From Nocardiopsaceae bacterium (lineage in GTDB: Bacteria; Actinomycetota; Actinomycetes; Streptosporangiales; Streptosporangiaceae), in contig JAIRTY010000527.1 in NCBI GenBank assembly GCA_031254715.1, positions 1 to 5,999 of the forward strand: 5,999 nt of DNA, written 5' to 3'. Shown one piece after another: positions 1-5,716 of the stretch. The stretch's first letter is position 1; each line of letters begins with the position of its first letter. Made by a program: the position numbers and the translations under genes. The notes under the pieces are model-generated. The model saw nothing but the letters and a program-made list of their open reading frames with translations. It searched no databases and was not told where the DNA came from.

Positions 1-55
1 CGCGCGGCGCAGGCGGCCTTCCCGAACAGCTCCCCTGCGCCCATGCGTCTCGCCG

Positions 56-128
56 CATTGGCGACCTCACCCTGGGCCACAACCGATGACTTTAGCGGCT
101 TCAAAGCCCCACTACATTGGCGACCTCA
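56..128. repeat. 14-bp direct repeat pair
   Basis: The sequence CATTGGCGACCTCA occurs at 56-69 and again, identically, at 115-128, 59 bp apart. Both copies lie outside any recognisable gene. Repeated short boxes near an edge can be transposase-binding sites of insertion-sequence ends (IS21-type elements have such repeats), but no transposase can be read here, so that origin is only a guess. The rest of 1-235 shows no gene that I can recognise on either strand. Confidence 0.5.
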
Positions 129-235
129 GCGCGGGAGAGAATCAGGTGCCCGACGACCGGGTTATCGGCCCAGGAGTGCCTGCCCGTTTGCCTAGTTCGC
201 CAGCTGGCCGCAGCGGATTTTCGCCGCCCTGCCGG

Positions 236-583
236 TCAGCGGTGGCTGACGACGTTGACCACCTTGCCGTTCGGGTCGCGGACGAAGAAGCGCCGGACGC
301 CCCACTCCTCGTCGGTGATCGCATGCACGATCTCTGCGCCGGCCGCGCGTACCGTTTCGTAAACCGCGTCGACGTCTTCGACCTCGACGCTGAGGTCCGG
401 GTTCACGTCGGCCGCTGCGTCCTTGGTAATGAGGATGATCTGAGCGGTGGGGTTGGACGGCGAGACCAGGTTAACCGCCCAGCCCAGGTTCATCTCCTCG
501 CGGAAGCCGAGGAGCTGGTAGAAATCGCTGCTCGCAGCCGGATCGGCGACCGTGATGTCGGGTACGGCGCGGCGAATCGTCAT
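236..583 (-). CDS. VOC-fold protein (glyoxalase/bleomycin-resistance-like)
   Basis: A 115-residue protein with the size and pattern of a single-module vicinal oxygen chelate protein. It starts MTIRRAVPDITVADP, continues with the typical S-x-x-FYQLLGF helix (residues about 18-27), a central VEVEDVDAVYETVRAAGAEI segment (about 66-85), and ends with the family hallmark FFVRDPNGKVVNVV (about 99-112). The usual C-terminal metal-ligand glutamate, in the position after DPxGxxx, is replaced by Asn110. No His or Gln is evident in the first strand. It may therefore bind a ligand without a metal, as antibiotic-binding or uncharacterised members do. The start at 583 is chosen because homology begins there; it has a weak AGGG 8 nt upstream. 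The frame stays open upstream to an ATG at 640, but those 19 residues look unlike the family. The substrate cannot be predicted. It stands alone, with no co-directional neighbour nearby. Confidence 0.85.
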   Translation of the reverse strand: MTIRRAVPDITVADPAASSDFYQLLGFREEMNLGWAVNLVSPSNPTAQIILITKDAAADVNPDLSVEVEDVDAVYETVRAAGAEIVHAITDEEWGVRRFFVRDPNGKVVNVVSHR

Positions 584-708
584 GCGCTGGACCCTAACAC
601 CGTAACGGCCACCAGCGGCGCACTGCCGCCGCCACAGCAACAGCGGCTCCGCGGACAGCGCGGGAGTGACGGGGTCCGGATATGCCGATCCGCCATCATT
701 GGTGAGCG

Positions 709-807
709 GTGAAGAAGGTCAGCAAGATCGGTACGCGCCGTGAGCACGGCGCTCAAACCCCGTCGGCCGAGCCGAACACCTGCTCCCGCGGCCAGGAGAT
801 GCGCTGA
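709..807 (+). CDS. Possible 32-aa ORF upstream of the decayed toxin region
   Basis: A GTG-initiated reading frame giving MKKVSKIGTRREHG and ending in NTCSRGQEMR. Its TGA (805-807) overlaps the likely CTG start of the next frame as CTGA, and its last codons contain the AGGAG (794-798) that could serve that next gene. The overlap resembles translational coupling. No clear Shine-Dalgarno sequence precedes the GTG, and I do not recognise the peptide. It could be the tail of a lost gene or simply chance. Confidence 0.2.
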   Translation: MKKVSKIGTRREHGAQTPSAEPNTCSRGQEMR

Positions 808-1019
808 GAAGGACGCGCGAGGCCATAGCTGCCGAACTCGGCCGCGAACTGGTGCCCGGCCACGAGCTGCACGGCGAGCCAGCCGAGCCGCTGGCAAAAT
901 GCGGGCATTGCGACGACGTAGTATCCGCCCTGCCCGGCACACCTGCTACGGCAGCCGACCAGGGTCACCTACTGGCTGGAGCCGGGCCGGAGGGTGATCT
1001 TACTGACGGTGTTCCGTAA
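804..1019 (+). pseudogene. Truncated small protein with C-G-H-C-D-D motif
   Basis: The frame beginning at 804 reads LRRTREAIAAELGRELVP, then GHELHG, and then LAKCGHCDDVVSAL up to about position 929. The pattern (amphipathic N-terminal helix, E-L-x-P-GH-x-L-x-G, then a C-x-x-C-DDV segment) resembles small actinobacterial proteins of unknown function. As I recall them, those continue after DDV with a strand ending in HLTW. Here that continuation is missing: after residue ~42 the frame runs into sequence that encodes toxin in another frame, and stops at 1017-1019. There is no ATG, GTG or TTG in frame. The only candidate start is CTG 804, five nt after AGGAG at 794-798. I read it as a gene cut by a deletion whose other side is the neighbouring toxin. 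Function is unknown. Confidence 0.45.
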
Positions 1020-1129
1020 GACCCGCAGCGCCGAGACCGCCGAGGTAGCCCGCGCCCTGCAGGCCCAGCAGATCTGCGAGACCGGCCACGGCCCGGGCCC
1101 ATGAGATGTTCGACCGGGAGGTGAATTGA
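940..1129 (+). pseudogene. RelE/HigB-like toxin, degenerate
   Basis: Frame 940 reads HLLRQPT, then RVTYWLEPGRRVILLTVFRK, then TRSAETAEVARALQAQQICE. The R-x-T/S-Y-W-x-x-P-x-RR-x-x-LLTVFRKTR core is characteristic of RelE/HigB-type ribosome-dependent mRNA interferases of the ParE/RelE superfamily. Three defects are visible. The frame has a TAG at 919-921 and no start codon after it. LRQPT is joined directly to RVTYW, where family members have roughly 20 or more extra residues (in many, a L-x-x-G-x-x-ELR segment). A one-base insertion in the CGGCCCGGGCCCATG stretch (1089-1103) gives an early TGA at 1102; dropping one base restores HEMFDREVN and a stop at 1127-1129. That restored end sits 1 nt before the antitoxin ATG, as in an intact toxin-first operon. 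It is almost certainly non-functional unless the frameshift is a sequencing error, and the internal deletion would remain even then. Confidence 0.75.
1116..1121 (+). promoter_or_regulatory. Ribosome binding site of the antitoxin
   Basis: GGGAGG lies 9 nt before the ATG at 1131 and inside the last codons of the decayed toxin. This placement is typical of tightly coupled toxin-antitoxin operons and supports 1131 as the antitoxin start. Confidence 0.6.
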
Positions 1130-1130
1130 C

Positions 1131-1404
1131 ATGACCGCCGACCATTCCTCCTACGAGGAGCTCGCTGCCCAGCGGCGTGACAGTGACGACTACCGCGAGG
1201 GCTACGCCGAGGCCCGGCGGGCGTTCTTGATCGGCCAGGCCATCCGGGCCCCAGACCGAACTCGCCACCCGTGCGGGCATGACCCAGCCCGCCCTCTCCC
1301 GCCTGGAAGCCGGCGGAGTCGTGCCCACGATCCCGCTGCTGGAGCGGATCAGCGCCGCGCTCGACGCCGACCTCATCGTGCAACTCGGACCCCACGCCCC
1401 CTGA
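1131..1404 (+). pseudogene. XRE-family antitoxin (HigA-like), frameshifted
   Basis: The first part, from ATG 1131, reads MTADHSSYEELAAQRRDSDD and on to RRAFLIGQAIR (to about 1247), the usual N-terminal arm of HigA-like antitoxins of this operon type. The helix-turn-helix is in a different frame, +1, from 1252: QTELATRAGMTQPALSRLEA, then GGVVPTIPLLERISAALDAD and LIVQLGPHAP, stopping at 1402-1404. This second part contains the full XRE recognition region (QTELA...GMTQPALSRLE). Between AIR and QTELA, homologues normally have several more residues, so a short deletion plus frame change at CCGGGCCCCAG is likelier than a single-base error. Read literally, the ATG frame runs on to 1493 as low-complexity sequence. 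As drawn, no single protein contains both halves. The role in the intact state would be to bind the toxin and repress the operon promoter. Confidence 0.75.
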
Positions 1405-1432
1405 CCGCGTTCACCAGCTCCACCTGCAGGCT

Positions 1433-1457
1433 CGCCATTCGGCTTTGCCGAATAGCG
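1433..1457. terminator. Hairpin downstream of the TA remnant
   Basis: A perfect 7-bp stem, ATTCGGC (1437-1443) and GCCGAAT (1447-1453) around a TTT loop, can be extended past one C-A mismatch by CGC/GCG. It begins about 30 bp after the antitoxin stop. There is no T-tract, so it could be a terminator of the T-less kind common in actinomycetes, or a small palindromic repeat. The rest of 1458-1609 shows no gene. Confidence 0.4.
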
Positions 1458-1609
1458 GTCGTTGGCTGGGCGCATTGTCATGCTGCGTCATGAATGATTG
1501 CTCGCAGCGGACGCGATGCCGGGCGGCGGCGGCCTTGGCAGTAGCGCCTTTCGGTCCGTGCTCATGACGTGATGACAGGGGGAAACGAGGGGCGGGCTTG
1601 TGGGCCTGG

Positions 1610-3964
1610 TTATTGACGCGTTATGGCGGCTCGGATGCGGTCTTGGGGTGTGATCAGGTGGTCCTGGCTGTCTTCGCCGATGTCGAGCTTGACCCAGTTG
1701 ACGGTGCCGGTGAAGGTGCTGTTTTCGGGGGTGTAGTCGTCGCTGACCGCTGATCCGTTGTCCTTGGCCAGGTCAGTGGTTTCGTCCGCGGAGAAGATCA
1801 TGGGGATGGTGGCTTCGACCCGTCCGTCGCCGATCTTGGTGCCGTCCAGGTCCAGCAATACGGTTCCGCCTTTGCCCAGGCCGCCGCCGTCGTAGCTGAA
1901 CTCCATCCGCAGTAGGTGGGTGCCGGGGTTCAGCGGGGCGTCGCCGGTGATGGTGTGGCGGTGGAGGCCGAACAGGTTGTAGCAGTAGCGGGGGGCGCCG
2001 TCTTTGGCGTAGAGCGCCCAGCCGCCGAACGCGCCGCCCTGGGCGATGATGACCCCGCTGGCGGGCCGATCCCCCACGACGATCTCGGCGGTGACGGCGT
2101 GGGATTTGTTCTTGAGGTTCAGGACGGTGTTTTCTGGCAGGCGGCCCATGTTCTGATACAGGGTCTGGGTCCGGCCGGTGACCAGCACCGGGCGGCCGGC
2201 CAGGTCGGAGTTGAGCCGTTCGATCCGCCGGTCATCGAGGGGGAAGACGTTGTATTTGGCAGCCTCGATCAGGAACTGGCGCTGCAGCTGGCGGAGCTTA
2301 CCGGGCATCTGGGCGGCCAGGTCGCGGGCCTGGGTCCAGTCGGTGGTCAGGTCATACAGCTCCCAGGTGTCGTCGTCGAAGGCGGGCAGCTCGGCGGTGA
2401 CGTCCCACGGGATGCCGTGCCGGGTCACCGCCATCCAGCCCTTGTGGTAGATGCCCCGGTTGCAGAGCATCTCGAAGTACTGGGTCTCGTGCCGGTCGGC
2501 CGCCGCAGGCTCATCGAAGCAGTACCTCATCGACACCCCCTCCAGCGGCCGCTGCTGGATGCCGTGGACGAAGTCGGGGGCGGGCAGCCCGGCGGCCTCC
2601 AGCACGGTGGGGGCAACGTCGATGACGTGGTGGAACTGACTGCGCATCTGCCCGCGGGCGGTGAACCCGTTGGGCCAGTGCACGATGGCAGGGTTGCGGG
2701 TGCCGCCCAGGTGCGAAGCGATCTGCTTGGTCCACTGATACGGGGTGCACATCGCATGCGCCCACGACACCGCGTAGTGGTTGTAGGCGTTCGGGGTGCC
2801 GAACTCGTCGATACGCGCGGCCATCATCTCGGGCGTCTCCAGGGCCGCCGCCCCGTTGAGCACCAGCAACTCGTTGAAGGTGCCGTTCGGGGTGCCCTCG
2901 GCACTGGCCCCGTTGTCCCCGAGGATGTAATACACCAGCGTGTCTTCCAGCACGCCCAGGTGCTCCAGGGCGTCGATGAGGCGGCCGACGTGGTAGTCGG
3001 TGTGGGCCAGGAACGCGGCGTAGATCTCCATCTGCCGGGCCAGCACCGGCCGCAGCGCCTCGTCCATGTCCTCCCACGCCGGGATCTCCTGATGCCGCGC
3101 GGTCAGCTCCGCCTCCGGGGGGATCACCCCGAGCTCCTTCTGCCTTGCGAAGGTCTCCTCACGCAGCGCGTCCCACCCGGCGCCGAACCGGCCGCGATAG
3201 CGGTCCAGCCAGTCGGCGGGTACCTGGTGCGGGGCGTGCGTGGCGCCAGGGGCGAAGTAAATGAAGAACGGCTTGCCGCCCATCAGCGCCTGCTGCTCGC
3301 GGATCCAGCTGATCGCCCGGTCGGTCATGTCCTCGGTGAAGTGATACCCCGCCGCGGGAAGCTTGCCCGGCTCGACCGCTTTGGTGCCCTCGTAGATGGC
3401 CGGGTAGAACTGGTTGGTCTCCCCGCCGATGAACCCGTAAAAGTACTCAAACCCCCAGCCGGTCGGCCACCGGTAAAACGGCCCCACCGGGCTGGTCTCC
3501 CACACCGGCACCTCGTGGCATTTGCCGAACTGGGCGGTGCTATACCCGTTCAGCTTCAGCACCTCCGCCAGCGGCGCGCAGTCATCCGGCCGCACCGAGG
3601 TGTACCCCGGAGCCGATGTGGCGATCTCGGTGATCCCGCCCATCGCCACACTGTGATGGTTGCGGCCCGTCAGCAGCGCCGCCCGGGTCGGCGAGCACAG
3701 AGCGGTGGTGTGGAAGCGGGTGAACCGCAAACCGCCCGCGGCCAGCCGCTCAGCGGCGGGGTTGGACGACGGACCGCCGAACGCGCTCGAGGCCCCGAAG
3801 CCCACGTCATCCAGCAAGATGACCAGCACGTTCGGCGCGCCCGGCGGCGGCCGCAACGGCTCGATCGGCGGGAAACTGGTATCCGGGTCCTTGGCGTCAT
3901 ACGTCGTCACGCCCACATGCCCGCGGTCCGGAATCGGCAATGCACCACGAGGACGATCCGCCAT
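1610..3964 (-). CDS. Type I sulfatase (arylsulfatase)
   Basis: A 784-residue hydrolase of the alkaline-phosphatase superfamily that would cleave sulfate esters. Features in order: metal-binding LLDDVGFG (Asp52, Asp53); the formylglycine signature C90-S-P-T-R94 followed by LLTG, where Cys90 should be oxidised to the catalytic formylglycine; FGKCHE (Lys148, His150); GATHAPH (His243, His246); GDNGASAEGTPNG (Asp350, Asn351); and WTKQIASHLGGTR (Lys413). A C-terminal beta-rich region of about 180 residues (from ~600) follows, as in the long bacterial arylsulfatases. No signal peptide is visible, so it is probably cytosolic. The start at 3964 (MADRPRGALP) is chosen because homology begins there and GGGGAG lies 9 nt upstream. 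The ATG at 3973 directly abuts that GGGGAG, and a farther ATG at 4165 would add 67 unconvincing residues. All key residues are present. The natural substrate is unknown, and no formylglycine-generating enzyme or transporter is in the window. Confidence 0.95.
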   Translation of the reverse strand: MADRPRGALPIPDRGHVGVTTYDAKDPDTSFPPIEPLRPPPGAPNVLVILLDDVGFGASSAFGGPSSNPAAERLAAGGLRFTRFHTTALCSPTRAALLTGRNHHSVAMGGITEIATSAPGYTSVRPDDCAPLAEVLKLNGYSTAQFGKCHEVPVWETSPVGPFYRWPTGWGFEYFYGFIGGETNQFYPAIYEGTKAVEPGKLPAAGYHFTEDMTDRAISWIREQQALMGGKPFFIYFAPGATHAPHQVPADWLDRYRGRFGAGWDALREETFARQKELGVIPPEAELTARHQEIPAWEDMDEALRPVLARQMEIYAAFLAHTDYHVGRLIDALEHLGVLEDTLVYYILGDNGASAEGTPNGTFNELLVLNGAAALETPEMMAARIDEFGTPNAYNHYAVSWAHAMCTPYQWTKQIASHLGGTRNPAIVHWPNGFTARGQMRSQFHHVIDVAPTVLEAAGLPAPDFVHGIQQRPLEGVSMRYCFDEPAAADRHETQYFEMLCNRGIYHKGWMAVTRHGIPWDVTAELPAFDDDTWELYDLTTDWTQARDLAAQMPGKLRQLQRQFLIEAAKYNVFPLDDRRIERLNSDLAGRPVLVTGRTQTLYQNMGRLPENTVLNLKNKSHAVTAEIVVGDRPASGVIIAQGGAFGGWALYAKDGAPRYCYNLFGLHRHTITGDAPLNPGTHLLRMEFSYDGGGLGKGGTVLLDLDGTKIGDGRVEATIPMIFSADETTDLAKDNGSAVSDDYTPENSTFTGTVNWVKLDIGEDSQDHLITPQDRIRAAITRQ

Positions 3965-3973
3965 GACCACCAT

Positions 3974-3979
3974 CTCCCC
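3974..3979 (-). promoter_or_regulatory. Ribosome binding site deciding the sulfatase start
   Basis: On the minus strand this reads GGGGAG, 9 nt before the ATG at 3964 and with no spacer to the ATG at 3973. Spacing therefore favours 3964 as the true start. Confidence 0.55.
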
Positions 3980-4168
3980 AAGCGGACCCGCGGCAGCCAA
4001 GAAGGCCTTCACCTTCCCGGTAACCGGAGCCACCAGCACGACGAGACCCCGAAGGCCGCAACCGGACTGATCTTCTTCCAGGAGGCCGGGGATTCCATCA
4101 CCCGCCAAGGATGATCCACTCGGCCCAGAGCTCCAACCGGGAAGGCACCGGAAGTTTCCGGGCATACC

Positions 4169-4240
4169 CGATCTTGTTACGAGCCGGAACGGCGCTGGCC
4201 GATCTTACTGACGGTGTTCCGCAAGACCCGCGATGCGCGT
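4169..4240 (+). pseudogene. Second RelE/HigB-like toxin fragment
   Basis: In the frame through 4181 the sequence reads RSCYEPERRWPILLTVFRKT followed by RDARPVT. It matches the core of the toxin relic at 940-1129 (EPGRR-VILLTVFRKTR versus EPERRWPILLTVFRKTR), with one extra codon. The DNA block 4201-4231 equals 996-1026 except for one synonymous base. Nothing before about 4169 or after about 4240 resembles the toxin, so this is an isolated fragment of about 20-25 codons between the sulfatase start and the 3' end of the membrane-protein gene. No antitoxin is beside it. It is either the scrap of a second TA locus or a copy of part of the first. Confidence 0.6.
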
Positions 4241-4251
4241 CCAGTTACCAG

Positions 4252-4566
4252 TCAGCGGGTGATCGTGCGGGTCACCAGTTCGGCGGTGGCCGCGGTGAGG
4301 GCCGTCACCGCCAGGACCGACGGCCACGGGCCGATACGCTTGGCTAGCGGGTGCGAGCTCCCCATCGCGGCTGCGTACAGCGCGCTCAGACCGACCGCGG
4401 CGGTCGGCCCAGATGCCCGGTACCACTCCAGCGCGCACCAGGCGCCAGCCGCCGCGAACAGCGCGCCGGCAAGATCACGGCGGCCGGTCAAGCGCCCGGC
4501 CAGGAACCCGCCGGTGAGCCCGGCAGCGGCGACCGCAGACGAAGGGACTGTAGGAGTGTCACTCAT
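4252..4566 (-). CDS. Small multi-span membrane protein, function unknown
   Basis: A 104-residue hydrophobic protein. After a short polar N-terminus (MSDTPTVPSS) there are about four candidate membrane segments, around residues 11-27 (glycine-rich, GLTGGFLAGRLTG), 31-49, 55-70 and 80-98, separated by short basic or polar loops (TGRRD, WYRASGP, HPLAKRIGP). The arrangement and the AGAWCALEWYR and SHPLAKRIG segments resemble small actinobacterial integral membrane proteins of unknown function. The start at 4566 is preferred over the in-frame ATG at 4590 because it leaves a compact polar N-terminus; a weak GAAG lies a few bases upstream. It runs in the same direction as the sulfatase but is separated from it by about 290 bp containing toxin debris, so they are probably not one operon. 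Confidence 0.7.
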   Translation of the reverse strand: MSDTPTVPSSAVAAAGLTGGFLAGRLTGRRDLAGALFAAAGAWCALEWYRASGPTAAVGLSALYAAAMGSSHPLAKRIGPWPSVLAVTALTAATAELVTRTITR

Positions 4567-4842
4567 GAGCTTCACGGTATCCGCCGGCACTGTCCCGCCA
4601 GCGCCCGGCGGACCGTCGTTGCCGCCAGCCCTCGCATAATCGGCGATCGTCCAGCAGTTCTGTGCGCGGGAGCGCGGCCGGCAGGCCCAGCACGAACACC
4701 CGCGCCCGCCGCCGCGACTCCCCTGCGGAGACGCGGCCCGATACAGATCACCAGCTCATCCACGTATCGTCACAATCCGGGATGACCAACCGGTGGCCGT
4801 CCGCAATCCAGCACCGGCACGCCCGCGAAGGCCGCTGGCAGA
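4567..4842. other. Intergenic stretch without recognisable gene
   Basis: Both strands were read in all frames. Open frames exist, but their translations are arginine- and proline-rich low-complexity sequence of the kind GC-rich non-coding DNA produces. The only structure I noted is a weak inverted repeat, CCGCC/GGCGG, near 4595-4611. This stretch would include any promoter for the membrane-protein gene at 4566, but I cannot point to clear boxes. Confidence 0.5.
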
Positions 4843-4977
4843 ATGCCCCGGGTGACCCTTACCTGGTTCAGCACCGTCGTTGACTTCGCACCCGGCCCCG
4901 CCACCTTCCCCGGACAAGGCGACGCCGACTGGGCCGTGATGGCTGCGCGTATCAATCCATCAGGTGGGGTCCATTGA
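4843..4977 (+). CDS. Possible 44-aa ORF, unrecognised
   Basis: ATG 4843 begins MPRVTLTWFSTVVDFAPGPA and ends WAVMAARINPSGGVH before TGA 4975-4977. The composition (few arginines, spaced hydrophobics, a DWAVMAARI segment) looks more protein-like than the surrounding frames, but there is no good ribosome binding site and I know no family for it. It could be a fragment of a longer gene whose remainder is lost. It converges on the reductase gene at 5019-5648 and overlaps the possible transposase scrap on the other strand; both cannot be real coding sequence over the shared part. Confidence 0.25.
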   Translation: MPRVTLTWFSTVVDFAPGPATFPGQGDADWAVMAARINPSGGVH

Positions 4978-5020
4978 CCGCTCGCCAGCGGGTTCCGGCG
5001 GCCTCGAGCAGCTTGTGGTC
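4952..5020 (-). mobile_element. Possible transposase C-terminal scrap
   Basis: On the minus strand, in a frame different from the reductase that precedes it, the sequence reads DHKLLEAAGTRWRAVNGPHL, then MD and a stop at 4952-4954. A RWRxVNxPHL stretch followed by LVALVRAG is, as I recall it, found near the C-terminus of some actinobacterial transposases; here the match ends at PHL. There are no terminal repeats or other transposase domains nearby. The identification rests on a short remembered motif and is weak. Confidence 0.3.
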
Positions 5021-5648
5021 ATGGAGTGCCGGCACCACCACCGGCGTCGGCCCTGCGGTAACGGATGTGGGTGGCCAGCGGTGAATGGAGCACCTCGACG
5101 GGCTCGAAACCGAAGGAGCCGACGCCCTCGAACATCCGCTCGCCGGCGCCGAGCAGGGTGGGGGCGATGTCCAGGGTGAGTTCGTCGATCACGCCGGCGA
5201 GCAACGCCTGCCGGACGGTAGAGGCGCCCCCGGCGATGTCCACCCCCTTGTCGCCGGCGGTCTCGGACGCCTGCGCGTAGGCGGCATCGAACCCCTCGGT
5301 GACGAAGTGGAACGTCGTCCCGCCGTCCATCGCGATCGGTTCGTGGGCGTGATGGGTGAGCACGAACACCGGCGCGTGGTAGGGCGGTTCGGGCCCCCAC
5401 CAGCCGCGCCAGTCCTCGTCCCACACGCCGCGGATCGGCCCAAACATGTTCCGGCCCATGACGTAGGCCCCCCGGGGGCGCATGAGCCATCCGTTCGCGA
5501 TTTCGTCCGTCTCGTTCGCCCGTGGATCCCCCATGTGCCAATTGTGAACCTGGCCGCCACGCTTCCCGAGCGGGTTCTCGCGGCTCTGGTCCGGCCCGGC
5601 GACGAAGCCATCGATCGAGATCGACATGTGGCAGGTGGTGTCCGTCAT
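5019..5648 (-). CDS. RibD C-terminal / dihydrofolate reductase-like protein
   Basis: A 209-residue protein of the RibD_C (bacterial bifunctional deaminase-reductase C-terminal) family, which shares the dihydrofolate-reductase fold and is expected to bind NAD(P)H. Visible hallmarks are an N-terminal strand MSISIDGFVAGPDQS (residues 8-22), GAYVMGRNMFG (60-70), HAPVFVLTHHAHEPI (91-105), TTFHFVTEG (111-119), the dinucleotide-binding DIAGGASTVRQALLAGVIDE (137-156) and IAPTLLGAGERMFEG (161-175). No deaminase domain is present, so this is not a complete riboflavin enzyme; such stand-alone members are mostly of unknown substrate. The start at 5648 is supported by AGGAGG five nt upstream. The end is odd: after the usual final strand (THIRYR, to ~198) comes an 11-residue RADAGGGAGTP tail. 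It may come from foreign sequence at the junction with the DNA downstream. Confidence 0.9.
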   Translation of the reverse strand: MTDTTCHMSISIDGFVAGPDQSRENPLGKRGGQVHNWHMGDPRANETDEIANGWLMRPRGAYVMGRNMFGPIRGVWDEDWRGWWGPEPPYHAPVFVLTHHAHEPIAMDGGTTFHFVTEGFDAAYAQASETAGDKGVDIAGGASTVRQALLAGVIDELTLDIAPTLLGAGERMFEGVGSFGFEPVEVLHSPLATHIRYRRADAGGGAGTP

Positions 5649-5653
5649 CGTGT

Positions 5654-5659
5654 CCTCCT
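5654..5659 (-). promoter_or_regulatory. Strong ribosome binding site of the reductase
   Basis: The minus strand reads AGGAGG five nt before the ATG at 5648. This is the best Shine-Dalgarno sequence in the window. It selects this start over the in-frame ATG at 5627. Confidence 0.75.
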
Positions 5660-5687
5660 CGGACGGTTGATCGGGTGTCTAGAGAGA

Positions 5688-5704
5688 CCGGCCTGGGCGG
5701 CCGG
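5688..5704. promoter_or_regulatory. Inverted repeat upstream of the reductase
   Basis: CCGGCC (5688-5693) and GGCCGG (5699-5704) form a perfect 6-bp stem with a 5-base loop, about 40 bp upstream of the reductase start. In this position it could be an operator or part of a 5' leader. No regulator is encoded beside it. Confidence 0.35.
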
Positions 5705-5716
5705 GACACGTCTAGC

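Noticed and set aside
86..712. Plus-strand 208-codon frame across the VOC gene
   Set aside because: Most of it is antisense to the VOC gene, and the remaining parts show no family resemblance.
1093..1252. Programmed frameshifting as an explanation for the two breaks in the TA genes
   Set aside because: The sites are G/C runs without a slippery heptamer of known type, and both proteins also seem to lack internal segments, so decay is the simpler explanation.
969..1481. Minus-strand frames over the toxin-antitoxin remnant
   Set aside because: The plus-strand reading gives clear RelE and XRE motifs; the minus-strand translations are serine-, glycine- and arginine-rich shadows.
1916..4114. Very long plus-strand open frame (about 730 codons) antisense to the sulfatase
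   Set aside because: It mirrors the sulfatase codons; its translation is biased toward G, V, R, Q and H with no domain pattern, as expected opposite a GC-rich gene with strong third-position bias.
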